DNA of 64,000 bases from Anaerolineaceae bacterium (GCA_026708325.1 JAPOVC010000006.1:180817-244816), one strand, 5' to 3'. Shown: positions 18,164-26,962, counted from the stretch's first letter. The notes: generated by a model from the letters alone, not told the origin. A program made the numbers and translations.

Positions 18164-19575
18164 CCGCCTTCGGCACTTTCCAGCCGTCGCTCCAGTTGCC
18201 AGGCGCCAATGTCATCGTAGAGGGGCCGGAACACCCAGTCCTTGCCGATGATGGAATAGGGAACGTTGTCGTTGTTGGGGTCCCAGCCCGCCTGGGGACC
18301 GTAGTTGAAATTCCAGATGAAAGCCAGCCAGATATCGCCCCACTCTTCCATCAGGTCCAGGGCCTGGATGGTCCAGCGGGACTGTTCTTCCGGCGTGTTG
18401 TCGTTGGCGAATTCGAAGCCCGGGGGATGGCCGTCCAGCCCTTCGGTGGAGGCCCAGCCGAATTCGGTGACGCAAAGCGGCTGGTCACCTCCGGCGAGTT
18501 TAATTTTGTCGGCATAGGTGCGAAGCGTACTGTAGAGGCTCCAGCTGTGATGCGGGTTGTCAAAGGGGCCGCGGAAGGTGGCGGCAGGGTCGTTGACGAC
18601 TTCATTCCAGGGGACACCGGGGCCGATGTTGTAGCCGTTGTGATGGGCGCCGATGCAGTCCGCGTAGTTGAGCAGGCCGGCATTGACCATGCTGTCAAAA
18701 TAGACGAAATCGTCAATGGCGCTGATGCGGCCGTCCGGTTCGGTCCAGCCGCCCGTGGGCGCAAGGGCGCCACTGATGATGATGATGCCGGGATCCAGCG
18801 CCTTGACCGCCAGGGTCGTATCGCGCAGCAGGTCAATATAGTCCCCCGCCACCAGACCGCGCGAGGCCGTCCATTCGCGATCGAGATTCTGCTCGTTCCA
18901 GACCTCTATGGCGTGCACCATGCCCGGATAGCGACTCACGATAGACGTGACGAAATTGACATAGTCTTCATTGCGGGCCGGCGGGCCGTGACGACTGTGG
19001 TCGACGTTCTGCTCGCGCGCCCACTCCGGCGCGGTGACGATGGAGAGCATCACGTTCAGGTTGAACTCCGCCGCCAGCGGCAGGGACAGGTCAAGTTCGG
19101 CCCAATTGAAGCGGTTCTGCTCGGCCTCGATGTATTCCCAGCGGACTTGTTGCTTGTACCAGCGCAGGCGCAGCTTGTTGGCGACTTCCCGCATCCAGGT
19201 CTCCTGGTTGTCCGGGTTCAGGTCCGGGCTGACCTGCACCTGAATCCCGGGCTGGAAGCTTTGGTCGGAAACGGGCAGGGGTGTTGGCCGCGGGCGCTGT
19301 TCATCAGGACCGGCAACGACAATGGCCGGCGCCATCGACGTGGGCGGCAGGGTGGGCCAGGCCGGCGCGGCGGTCACGACAGGTTGTGAAACATTCGCCG
19401 GCTGCATGGCCTCCGGCAGGGGCAGGGCGGCGTTGCTGGCGGTCGTAATGTTGCGCGGTTCGTTGACGAGGCCATAGACAAAGTAGATGGCGATGAAAGT
19501 CCCGGCGCCCATCAGGATGGTGATGGCGGCCCAAATGATGGCAAAAACCTGGATACTGCGGCGGGAGCTTGACAC
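18160..19575 (-). CDS. Membrane-anchored clan GH-A glycosidase-like protein (paralog 2)
   Basis: 471 residues: TM anchor at 10-36, a Pro/Ala/Thr-rich linker to about 110, then a GH-A barrel. The acid/base Glu228 lies in EVWNEQNLDREW, where the Pro usual after the Glu is Gln; the nucleophile is Glu371 in VTEFGWAS. Start codon GTG 19575 has AAGGAGAGG upstream. The WNE(P/Q)N-x-(D/A)REW signature is common to all three neighbours and marks them as one paralogous family. Its stop overlaps the next start by 4 bases. Confidence 0.82.
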   Translation of the reverse strand: MSSSRRSIQVFAIIWAAITILMGAGTFIAIYFVYGLVNEPRNITTASNAALPLPEAMQPANVSQPVVTAAPAWPTLPPTSMAPAIVVAGPDEQRPRPTPLPVSDQSFQPGIQVQVSPDLNPDNQETWMREVANKLRLRWYKQQVRWEYIEAEQNRFNWAELDLSLPLAAEFNLNVMLSIVTAPEWAREQNVDHSRHGPPARNEDYVNFVTSIVSRYPGMVHAIEVWNEQNLDREWTASRGLVAGDYIDLLRDTTLAVKALDPGIIIISGALAPTGGWTEPDGRISAIDDFVYFDSMVNAGLLNYADCIGAHHNGYNIGPGVPWNEVVNDPAATFRGPFDNPHHSWSLYSTLRTYADKIKLAGGDQPLCVTEFGWASTEGLDGHPPGFEFANDNTPEEQSRWTIQALDLMEEWGDIWLAFIWNFNYGPQAGWDPNNDNVPYSIIGKDWVFRPLYDDIGAWQLERRLESAEGG

Positions 19576-19599
19576 GTACGGCCTCTCCTTCAGACCATG

Positions 19600-22518
19600 C
19601 TAGCGAGCGGCAGCGATGGCGCCGCAGGCCGGGCAGCTGCCGTCCGGCCGAATCATGGCGTAGCCGGCCTGCGGGTCCGCCCCGTAATAGGTGAAGTCCA
19701 CGTTCCAGACGATCAGCAGTCGCACACGGCCGCTTTGCGAGGAGAGGGCGATGGAATCTGCCAGCCAGGCCGCCTGCTGTTGCACGGTGACGTTGCTGGC
19801 CCAGGAGAAGTGCGCCGGCAGCGGCCCGTAACCGTGAGAGCTCAGATAGCCCAGTTCGGTGAAACAGATGGGCTTGCCGCCGCTGTATTTCGAATACTCA
19901 TTGAGCATGGGCCAGAAATAATAGGAATAGTGGTAGCCGCCTGGATGCCCGGACTGGCCCTGCGGCGACGACACGCCGGCGTTGTAGTGCGCGCCAAGGC
20001 AGTCCATGTGATTGGTGCCACCGGCCGCCACGAACTGCTGCAGGAACACGTTGTCATCGCAGCCGTTGGCCGTGCAGCGTCCACCGAAGAAACCCGTCGG
20101 CGCCGGCGCCCCGCTGATCACCATGGTGGACGGGTTGGCGCCCTTGATGGCGGCGTAGGCGCGCCGCATCAGGTCGGCGAAGCTGTTGCCGTTGATCTGG
20201 CCCTGCGGCCATTCACGATCAATGTTGGGCTCGTTCCAGACCTCGATGGCGTCCGCGCCCTGGGCGGCCACCTGGCCCAGCCAGGCGGCGAATTCGTCCA
20301 TATAGGCGGCACCGCGCGAGGCCAGTTGATTCTTGTCGCCCAACGCGCCGATCAACACCTTGAAGCCATTGGATTTGGCGGCGTTGATGACGCCACCGGC
20401 ATCGCCGCCGGGATGACGGACCTGCTTCTTCATCCAGGTCATGCCGGACTGGCGCATGGCATTGACGGCACGGCCGCTGCCCGTATCCGTGACGTGGCCG
20501 CCGTATTCGAAAGCGCCGGCCTGAATGCTGCCCGCCGCCGGCGCGGCAGCGGGTGCCTGTACCACGGCGGGTCGTGGCACGGCCGTGGGCGCGGGCGTCG
20601 GTGTGGGTGTGGGGGTCGGCGTGGGCGCCAGAAGCCCGATGGCCATGCCGTCACGTGCGACCGCGTCCCTGCCGGTGACCACGTCCACGTTGATGGCGTA
20701 ATTGCCATCCGGCGCGATCAATGTGGTCTGCAGGTCGGCGTCAAGTCCGGTCAGGGATTCCGACTGTACGCCATCGGCGCCTTCGATGCGCCAGCGCAGG
20801 GCCGGACCCTGTTGCTGCGGCGCTACGGGAAGTCGCAGTTTGTAACTGAGCAGGGCGTCGCCCAGACCCTGCGACTGGACCGGGGCCAGCAGGCCTTCCA
20901 GACTGACGCCGGCCAGCGCGAAGGGCAGGCTGCGATCCAGGCGGGAACGCAGGGTTTCGCCGGTCGTGAGCCAGTAGCGCACGGCTGCTTCCGCATCGCC
21001 GTCGCGATACTCGATCCAGGGCGCCATTGCGGCGTTGTCGAAGCCGGCCGCGGCGCGTTGGCCGTCCAGCCTGGCGGAGATCAGCGTCCCGGGCTGTACG
21101 GCCCCGTCGCTCGTGGTTTCGACTTCAACGGCGACGTCTCCCAGGCCGGCGTAGGCTTCGGCCAGGCCGGTCTTCGTGATGCTGCCGCCCGACTCGCGCA
21201 GGGACCAGGCGCTGTAACCGGCCAGAAGGCGTTTGCGTTCCACCTCGCCGACGGCGTGGCGCAGCATTTGCTCCACGGCCTGACCCGGCCCGAAGGCGGC
21301 AGGTTGCAGGGGCAGCCGCAACTGAAAGATGTCGGACTGGCGACCCAACTCCCGCCAGTTGTATGCGCCGGTGTCCAGTTGGCCATCGACCAGTGTCGCC
21401 GGCGGCACCACGACTCCCAGCTTGAGCGAGCTGTCGGCCATGCTGGCGGCCAGTTCGCGAATGAATTCTGTGAAGAGTCGTCCTTCTTCCGTCTGAAGAC
21501 CGCGCCAGTCGATCAGCAGTCCGTCAAAGCCGCTGCTGGCAAAGGCCGACAACTGCGCGACGTGCTGCTGGCGCAACTCCCGGTTTTTCAGGATGCTGCT
21601 TGTCGTGTGTGGATCGATGGCGCGCTCGTCAATGAAATTCCGCACCACCGGCATGACGAGATAGCCGCTTTCAAAATCGAAACCGGCGGCCAGGCTGCCG
21701 GTCAACCCGCCGGCCAGGGTGGGCTGAATGCCGGCCGGGGCGATGATGTTGGCCAGTTGCCCGACCTCGGGGGACAGTGTGTGCTGCACCTCCACGGTCA
21801 CGAGCACGGTGGGCTGGGAGGGAGGCGTCGCCTGGAAGAGCGCCAACTGCTGCGGCAAACGCTTCAAGGAAGCGCGCAGGGATACGTTGCCCTGTTGCTG
21901 CGAGGGCAAAAACTCCCAGTCCATGCCGTTCCAGCTATAGAGCGAAAAGACCGGCGCGTTGCCGACGCCCGCGGGCAGCGTCAGATCCAGGGTGATGGAC
22001 TGCGGCGCCATGCCGTCGCTGTAAAGCGAAAATACGGGGCTTTGCAGGGCAAGGTCCGCCGGCAGGGCGGCGCGGGCATCGCTCACCCAGGCCGGAGCGC
22101 CGTCGCCGCCGATAAAGTCAACGGCGGGCAGGGCGTCGATGGCAACGCTGAAACCTTCTCCGGGATCTTCGGCTGCGACCTGCAATGTGAGGCCGTCGTC
22201 GTGTCGGACCGCGCGGTTTTCAGGGTCAAGTCGTCGGTAACAGGGGCCCGTGATCTCGCTCGCGAACTGGAATTGTGACAACAAACAGGCGGCTTGTCGG
22301 CCAAGGTTGACGGGAGGCAAAAGCAGACCGATGACGACCAGGGTCATGACGACAAAAAGGGTCGCCAACCCGCTCAGGCAGCCGCAGCAACCTGGACGTC
22401 GCCGCGGTCGGCGAGGTGGCGCTGAACCGCCGCCGCCGGCCGCAGCGGGGCGGCCTTCCTGGTCCGCCTCATCCGCGAGGACGGCAAGTGGCCGGGTATC
22501 GCCCATTTCCAATGCCAT
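19600..22518 (-). CDS. Large two-domain glycosidase-like membrane protein: degenerate GH18-like domain plus GH-A domain (paralog 3)
   Basis: 972 residues. ATG 22518 has AGGA upstream; the earlier in-frame region is non-conserved. A cytoplasmic Pro/Ala/Arg stretch with CCGC is followed by a TM helix (about 48-69). Residues about 110-520 resemble a GH18/chitinase-like barrel, but the key strand reads GFDGLLIDWRGL (330-341), lacking the catalytic DxE end. A Thr-Pro repeat linker then leads to a GH-A barrel with acid/base Glu763 (EVWNEPNIDREW) and nucleophile Glu888 (CFTELGY). The N-terminal part may bind rather than cut glycans. First gene of the run 22518-14374. Confidence 0.82.
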   Translation of the reverse strand: MALEMGDTRPLAVLADEADQEGRPAAAGGGGSAPPRRPRRRPGCCGCLSGLATLFVVMTLVVIGLLLPPVNLGRQAACLLSQFQFASEITGPCYRRLDPENRAVRHDDGLTLQVAAEDPGEGFSVAIDALPAVDFIGGDGAPAWVSDARAALPADLALQSPVFSLYSDGMAPQSITLDLTLPAGVGNAPVFSLYSWNGMDWEFLPSQQQGNVSLRASLKRLPQQLALFQATPPSQPTVLVTVEVQHTLSPEVGQLANIIAPAGIQPTLAGGLTGSLAAGFDFESGYLVMPVVRNFIDERAIDPHTTSSILKNRELRQQHVAQLSAFASSGFDGLLIDWRGLQTEEGRLFTEFIRELAASMADSSLKLGVVVPPATLVDGQLDTGAYNWRELGRQSDIFQLRLPLQPAAFGPGQAVEQMLRHAVGEVERKRLLAGYSAWSLRESGGSITKTGLAEAYAGLGDVAVEVETTSDGAVQPGTLISARLDGQRAAAGFDNAAMAPWIEYRDGDAEAAVRYWLTTGETLRSRLDRSLPFALAGVSLEGLLAPVQSQGLGDALLSYKLRLPVAPQQQGPALRWRIEGADGVQSESLTGLDADLQTTLIAPDGNYAINVDVVTGRDAVARDGMAIGLLAPTPTPTPTPTPAPTAVPRPAVVQAPAAAPAAGSIQAGAFEYGGHVTDTGSGRAVNAMRQSGMTWMKKQVRHPGGDAGGVINAAKSNGFKVLIGALGDKNQLASRGAAYMDEFAAWLGQVAAQGADAIEVWNEPNIDREWPQGQINGNSFADLMRRAYAAIKGANPSTMVISGAPAPTGFFGGRCTANGCDDNVFLQQFVAAGGTNHMDCLGAHYNAGVSSPQGQSGHPGGYHYSYYFWPMLNEYSKYSGGKPICFTELGYLSSHGYGPLPAHFSWASNVTVQQQAAWLADSIALSSQSGRVRLLIVWNVDFTYYGADPQAGYAMIRPDGSCPACGAIAAAR

Positions 22519-22687
22519 GTGTGGTCCTTTAGAGCCCGCCGACAACGTCGGGCAGGGCGTCTCCGGCGGGGAAGCGCCGGGCCGGGACGAAAGCCCGACC
22601 CGGCGGCATTGTAGCAGCGGCCCGTGGCAGCGGCAAGCACAGCGCAGCGTATACAATGACCCCTGTCGCAGGCAGGAGGGTGCGTTC

Positions 22688-23461
22688 ATGGCCGGTTTTT
22701 ACGCGCAAATTGCACGTTATTACGACGCCGAACACCGGGACAAGAGCGATGACCTGGCGTTTTACGAACGACTGATTGCAGCGCAGGGGCCCGGCCCTTT
22801 ACTGGAGATCGGTTGCGGCAGCGGCCGCGTGTTGTTTCATCTGGCGCAGCAACTGACGGTTGTGGAGGGTGTCGACAGCGAGGAAGCCATGCTGGCGCGG
22901 GCGCGCCGACGCCTGGCGCATTCGCCAGCGGAACTGCAGGGGCGCATCCGACTCCACCACGCCGACGTGCTGCAGCTGGAGCCCGGGCGGCGCTTCCGGT
23001 ACCTGCTCCTCAGCTACAACTGCCTGATGCACTTTCACAGCCAGGACTCGCAACTGGCGTTACTGCGGCGATTGCGGGAGTGGCTCCTGCCGGAGGGCCT
23101 GCTGGTGATCGACCTGCCCAACGCGGGCGAGGCCTTCGCCAGCGAAGACAATGAGGCATTGACGCTGGAACGCTGCTTTCACGACCCCGAGACGGGTCAT
23201 TTAATCATGCAGCAGGCGAGCAGCCGGCTGGACCGCGCCACCCAGCTCATGCACACCACCTGGGTCTATGACGAGATCGACGGCGACGGCGCTGTTCGGC
23301 GGACCCTGGCGCCGGTGGTGTTTCGCCACTTCTTTTTGAGTGAACTGCGGCTCTTGCTGCAACTTTGCGGCTTCAGGGTTGAGGCCTGTTACGGCGGTTA
23401 CGGGCAGGAGCCCTTCGAGGACGGCTGCGAGCGCTTGATCGTCCAGGCGTGCCCTGCCTGA
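22688..23461 (+). CDS. Class I SAM-dependent methyltransferase
   Basis: 257 residues. ATG 22688 has GGAGG 9 bases upstream. Motif I is LEIGCGSGRVLF (residues 39-50), motif II-like GVDSEEAMLARAR follows, and the LLSYNCLMHFHSQ and LLPEGLLVIDLPN segments match the Methyltransf_25 family. The C-terminal RHFFLSELRLLLQLCGFRVEACYGGY is the usual last part of small-molecule methyltransferases. The substrate is unknown. It is divergent from the large glycosidase-like gene, with 169 bases between; TATACAAT at 22650-22657 is a possible -10 but no matching -35 is seen. Confidence 0.9.
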   Translation: MAGFYAQIARYYDAEHRDKSDDLAFYERLIAAQGPGPLLEIGCGSGRVLFHLAQQLTVVEGVDSEEAMLARARRRLAHSPAELQGRIRLHHADVLQLEPGRRFRYLLLSYNCLMHFHSQDSQLALLRRLREWLLPEGLLVIDLPNAGEAFASEDNEALTLERCFHDPETGHLIMQQASSRLDRATQLMHTTWVYDEIDGDGAVRRTLAPVVFRHFFLSELRLLLQLCGFRVEACYGGYGQEPFEDGCERLIVQACPA

Positions 23462-23479
23462 CGGGAAGCGAGGCGACGT

Positions 23480-23752
23480 TTAGTCTGCTTCGACGATGAC
23501 CGGCATCTTCCCGCCGAGCTTCTCGACGAATTCGGTCAGCACGTCCCAGGTGAGCGGGAAGCCGCGTGTATCGGCGGCGGCGAGGTACATGATGATGTCG
23601 TCGAGGAGCTCCAGGTCGCCCTCGATTTCAATTTCCTCGTCCACGAAAGTATTTTCTGCCCAGGCCACGAGTACGGGCAGGGTGATATCGTGCCGTATGA
23701 AGGCATGCAATATATTTAGCAAGACTTCTTTCGTTATCACGCGTTCGTCCAT
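23480..23752 (-). CDS. Small acidic protein of unknown function
   Basis: 90 residues, predicted mostly helical and acidic (VDEEIEIEGDLELLDDIIMYLA). I do not recognise a family with confidence; size and helical pattern are somewhat like colicin-immunity-type small proteins. ATG 23752 is 4 bases after the stop of the gene above, with GGAG in the overlap; an in-frame TTG at 23776 would intrude into that gene. The tight pairing suggests that the two products work together. Confidence 0.6.
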   Translation of the reverse strand: MDERVITKEVLLNILHAFIRHDITLPVLVAWAENTFVDEEIEIEGDLELLDDIIMYLAAADTRGFPLTWDVLTEFVEKLGGKMPVIVEAD

Positions 23753-23756
23753 CAGC

Positions 23757-24002
23757 CTACTCCGCACCGTGTACAAAGTGCCCGGTGTCGCGGGGAAATT
23801 TCTGGTGGGATTCGATCAGGTCGCCGTTATCGTCCAGAATCTCCTGCACTATCCGAATTGTAACCTCGTTTTCGTCCACGACTTTCACCATTCGCTGCCA
23901 ACCGAAATCTCCTCCGGGACGAAGTTTCCAGTAGCGACGACCGCCGCCAGGCAGTTCCTCCCAGTGATGGTACCTGCGTTCGTTCCTCTCCCGGGTAGCC
24001 AT
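23757..24002 (-). CDS. Small protein of unknown function, paired with the 90-residue protein
   Basis: 81 residues. Its start ATG 24002 overlaps the stop of the preceding PUA-like gene by one base (TGATG). The sequence has many aromatic and basic residues in the first half (RYHHWEELPGGGRRYWKLRPGGDFGW) and a conserved-looking end IVQEILDDNGDLIESHQKFPRDTGH. Short proteins with such an EIxDDxGxLxExHxKxPxDxGH ending occur widely in bacteria, often in two-gene units; whether this is a toxin-antitoxin-like pair is a guess. Confidence 0.6.
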   Translation of the reverse strand: MATRERNERRYHHWEELPGGGRRYWKLRPGGDFGWQRMVKVVDENEVTIRIVQEILDDNGDLIESHQKFPRDTGHFVHGAE

Positions 24003-24418
24003 CAACCGCGCATTGCTGACAGCAGGGCCTGATACTCCTCGTCAGATATCGGGCGCCAGGACTCGCCGCGCCGCGGCCACTTTTCGTCTTCCAGGATTTG
24101 GCGTACGCGCTCCAGCGGCACCGGCGTGACCTCCGCGCGCGCCTGCGCGACGCTTACCGGCAGCACGGCGTCATGCTGTTCTTCGGCGGCGCGGATGACG
24201 GCGCCGTCCTCAAAGCTGCCGGTGACCTCAACCTCGCCCACGATGGACTTCGTGCCCTTCGCCTTCGAGCCCTTCGCGCGGCCGGTGGTCTCGTAGAGCA
24301 ACATGCGGGTGCCGGCCGGCAAATGTTCCGCCCAGCGTTTTGAAGCGCGTCCGCTGAAGCCGATGGTCGGGTCGCCGTCCCAGCCGGCCCACACGAGTTT
24401 GATTCCCTTGTTGGTCAT
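24002..24418 (-). CDS. PUA/EVE-like fold protein, paralog A
   Basis: 138 residues. The pattern GIKLVWAGWDGDPTIGFSGRASKRWAEHLPAGTRMLLYET, followed by a conserved beta-hairpin (SIVGEVEVTGSFED) and VPLERVRQILEDEKWPRRGESW, suggests a PUA-like barrel of the EVE/ASCH kind, which read modified bases or RNA. It is 40-50 percent similar by eye to the next gene upstream, so it is a tandem duplicate. The C-terminal 20 residues (WRPISDEEYQALLSAMRG) are lost from that copy by an internal stop. Overlaps the next gene by one base. The fold call is moderate. Confidence 0.65.
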   Translation of the reverse strand: MTNKGIKLVWAGWDGDPTIGFSGRASKRWAEHLPAGTRMLLYETTGRAKGSKAKGTKSIVGEVEVTGSFEDGAVIRAAEEQHDAVLPVSVAQARAEVTPVPLERVRQILEDEKWPRRGESWRPISDEEYQALLSAMRG

Positions 24419-24423
24419 TCTGC

Positions 24424-24849
24424 CTACCTTTCGCTTGGGCGCAGCAGTTCTGTGCGCAAAGTCTCGTAAACCTCATGGGTAACAGGCCACTAGGACACAC
24501 CTTGTCGTGGCCATTTGGGGTCGCCCAATATCTCGCGCACGCGCTTCAGACACACGGGTTTGACATTCCGGCACGCATTCACATGGCGTATCGGCAGCAT
24601 TCTGGGATGCTCCTCGTTGTGAGGATGAATGGCCTGAACATCAGCGAAAGGGCCGGTAACCTCGACTTCGGCATGGATTTCCTTTGTGCCGCCCATTTTG
24701 CTCGTTGAATAAAGAAGCATGCGCGTCCCCAACGGGAGATGACGTTGCCAGCGATTGAAGGCGCGCTCGCTGAAACCTATCGCAGTATCCTGGGGCGGCG
24801 GCCCCCAGTGCAACTTGATGCCAAAGCCGGTGTACATGGCGTCTGCCAT
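24424..24849 (-). pseudogene. PUA/EVE-like fold protein, paralog B, interrupted by an in-frame TAG
   Basis: Translation from ATG 24849 (AAGGAG upstream) gives 119 residues, then TAG at 24490-24492. Reading on in the same frame gives 21 more codons (WPVTHEVYETLRTELLR...) to a second TAG at 24424-24426. These align without gaps to the end of paralog A: paralog A has SWRPISDEEYQALL where B has S-stop-WPVTHEVYETLR, so the stop stands exactly where A has Trp (TGG to TAG, one base). The extended frame would end 5 bases before paralog A. Either a recent nonsense change, leaving a slightly shortened product, or stop readthrough. Confidence 0.65.
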
Positions 24850-24865
24850 CGTGAACTCCTTGACT

Positions 24866-25774
24866 TTATGCGTGCAGGACGCCGCGGGTATTCAGGCGAA
24901 TGACGTAGAGTGAGGTCGTCGCGGTGATGTAGAGATGATCAAATTGCGGGCCGCCGAAGCAGCAGTTGGCGATCGGCTCGGGCACCAGAATCTTGCCCAG
25001 CCGCTCCCCGGCCTGGGTGTAGACCTGGATGCTGTCCGCCGAACTGGTGAAGAGGTAGCCGTTTTGGTCGAAGCGGAAGCCGTCCGGCAGGCCGGGATTG
25101 ATCTCGGCGAAGAGGCGGCCCTCGCCCAGCGAGACTCCATCCACCACGTCGAAGACGCGAATGTGATGCGGGCCGTCGGGATCGTGCGAAGCGCCGGTGT
25201 CCGCCACGTAGAGGCGTTCTCCGTCAGGCGAAAAGGCGAGGCCGTTGGGTTTGACCATGTCGTCGATGACCCGCGCAATGGCGCCGCTGGCCGGATCGAG
25301 GCGGTAAACATGGCAGCCGTCCTGCTCGAAGGGGTTCTCGTAGCCTTCTTCCGTGCCGGGCAGGATGCCGTAGGGCGGATCGGTGAACCAGATGCTGTCG
25401 TCAGGGCGCACCACCAGGTCATTGGGCGAGTTGAAACGGCCGCCCTGATAGCGGTCGGCGAGGGTGACGACGCTGCCGTCGGCCTCGGTGCGGCTGACGC
25501 GGCGTGCGCCGTGTTCGCAGGTGACGAGGCGGCCCTGGCGGTCGAGGGTGTTGCCGTTGCTGTAGTTGGAGGGCTGGCGGAAGGTCTCGACGCCACTGGC
25601 GGCCGACCAGCGCAACATGCGATTGTTGGGAATGTCACTCCAGACTACGCTGTCATCCGGCAGCCAGACCGGCCCCTCCGCCCAAATGCAGCCATCCGCC
25701 AGATGTTCCAGGCGCGACTCCGGCAGCAGCAGTTCCTTGAAACGTTCGTCGAAAACCTCGACTCCCTCGGCCAT
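24866..25774 (-). CDS. SMP-30/gluconolactonase-family lactonase
   Basis: 302-residue six-bladed beta-propeller that hydrolyses sugar lactones or similar esters with one divalent metal. The metal ligands are in their normal places: Glu33 (AEGPVW), Asn115 or Asn118 region (FNSPNDL), Asn177 (KPNGLAF) and Asp231 (PDGFRFD). ATG 25774 has GGGGAG upstream. Function could be gluconolactonase or drug-type esterase. It follows the trans-sulfuration gene after 52 bases and precedes the PUA-like pair by 16, on the same strand. Confidence 0.92.
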   Translation of the reverse strand: MAEGVEVFDERFKELLLPESRLEHLADGCIWAEGPVWLPDDSVVWSDIPNNRMLRWSAASGVETFRQPSNYSNGNTLDRQGRLVTCEHGARRVSRTEADGSVVTLADRYQGGRFNSPNDLVVRPDDSIWFTDPPYGILPGTEEGYENPFEQDGCHVYRLDPASGAIARVIDDMVKPNGLAFSPDGERLYVADTGASHDPDGPHHIRVFDVVDGVSLGEGRLFAEINPGLPDGFRFDQNGYLFTSSADSIQVYTQAGERLGKILVPEPIANCCFGGPQFDHLYITATTSLYVIRLNTRGVLHA

Positions 25775-25826
25775 GATTGTTTCTCCCCCCAGGTCCTGTC
25801 GGCCCGACGATAGTAGCGAATTCGTT

Positions 25827-26948
25827 TCAGCCCTGCAGCGCCTGGTCGAGGTCGGCGATCAGGTCGTCGGCGTGCTCCAGCCCGACCGAGACGCGCAGGA
25901 GGTTGGGCGCGGTTCGGGTGACGCCCTTTTCCATCGAGGCCCGGTGCTCGATGAGGCTGTGGGTCCCGCCGAAGCTGGTGGCGCGGCGGAAAAGTTTGAC
26001 CTTGCCGGTCACGGCGAGCGCTTCGTCGGCGCCGCCGCGCACCTGTAGGGAAAGCAGGCCGCCATAGCCGCTCATTTGCCCGCGGGCCACGCCATGGGCC
26101 GGGTGGCTTTCGAGGCCCGGGTAATTGACGCGCTCGACGGCGGAATGTTGCTCAAGGAATTGGGCGATTTGCAGGGCGTTGTCGGCGTGGGCCCGAACGC
26201 GCAGGGGCAGGGTCTCGATGCCGCGCAGGGTCAGCCAGCACTCCAGCGGCGAGGGCACGGCGCCGCCGACCTGCTGAATTTGTTGCAGACGTTCGAAACG
26301 TTCGTCCAGCTCTGAGGTGACGATGATGCCGCCCAGCACGTCGCTGTGGCCGCCCAGATACTTGGTGGTGGCGTGCATGACGTAGTCGACGCCCAGTTGC
26401 AGCGGACGCTGGAAAACGGGCGTGGCGATGGTGTTGTCGCAGGCCACCTTGACGCCGGCGTCATGGGCGACGTCGCAGATGGCGCGGATGTCGCTGACGC
26501 CCAGTTCGGGGTTGGAAGGAGTCTCCAGCAGCACCAGACGCGTTTCCGGGCGCAGGGCCCCGGCGACGTTTTCCGGCCGCGACATGTCGACGAAGGTCGT
26601 GTCGATGCCCTGGCGCGCCAGGATTTCGCTCATGATGATGCGGATGCCGTAGTAGAGGACGTCGGGCGCGACGACGTGATCGCCCTGGCCCAGGGTCTGC
26701 AGCAGAGAGTAGATGGCCGCCGAACCGGAAGCGAAGGATGCGGCGTCCGCGCCGCCCTCCAGCGCCGTGATGCGCGCCTCCAGCGCAAGTCGGTTTGGGT
26801 TGCCGAGACGGCTGTAGACGTAGTCCAGCGGGTAGCTGCCGTCCGGCGCGCGCTCGTAGGTGGTTGAAAAGTGCACCGGCGCGACGATGGCGCCGCTGGC
26901 GGGATCGACGACGTGACCGGCGTGAATGGCCTGCGTTTCCACGTTCAT
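25827..26948 (-). CDS. Trans-sulfuration PLP enzyme (cystathionine gamma-synthase/lyase family)
   Basis: 373 residues, Cys/Met metabolism PLP family. The YSRLGNPNR motif is at 45-53, Asp171 (VACDNT) binds the pyridine nitrogen, and the PLP lysine is Lys196 (HATTKYLGGHSD). The C-terminal SFGGTHSLIEHRASM is the substrate-carboxylate region. The family includes cystathionine gamma-synthase, beta- and gamma-lyase and methionine gamma-lyase, which cannot be separated by eye. Start ATG 26948 has AAAGGA upstream and is 14 bases from pheT, so it is likely in the T-box-controlled transcript. Confidence 0.92.
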   Translation of the reverse strand: MNVETQAIHAGHVVDPASGAIVAPVHFSTTYERAPDGSYPLDYVYSRLGNPNRLALEARITALEGGADAASFASGSAAIYSLLQTLGQGDHVVAPDVLYYGIRIIMSEILARQGIDTTFVDMSRPENVAGALRPETRLVLLETPSNPELGVSDIRAICDVAHDAGVKVACDNTIATPVFQRPLQLGVDYVMHATTKYLGGHSDVLGGIIVTSELDERFERLQQIQQVGGAVPSPLECWLTLRGIETLPLRVRAHADNALQIAQFLEQHSAVERVNYPGLESHPAHGVARGQMSGYGGLLSLQVRGGADEALAVTGKVKLFRRATSFGGTHSLIEHRASMEKGVTRTAPNLLRVSVGLEHADDLIADLDQALQG

Positions 26949-26962
26949 TTGGGGATTTCCTT

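Noticed and set aside
20590..20630. Short tandem repeat
   Set aside because: It is the codon repeat of a Thr-Pro linker between two domains, not a genomic repeat element.
19597..22278. An 893-codon open frame on the plus strand opposite the large glycosidase-like gene
   Set aside because: It is the complement of a GC-rich coding gene, has no domains and a low-complexity composition; the minus-strand gene has catalytic motifs, signal anchor and ribosome site.
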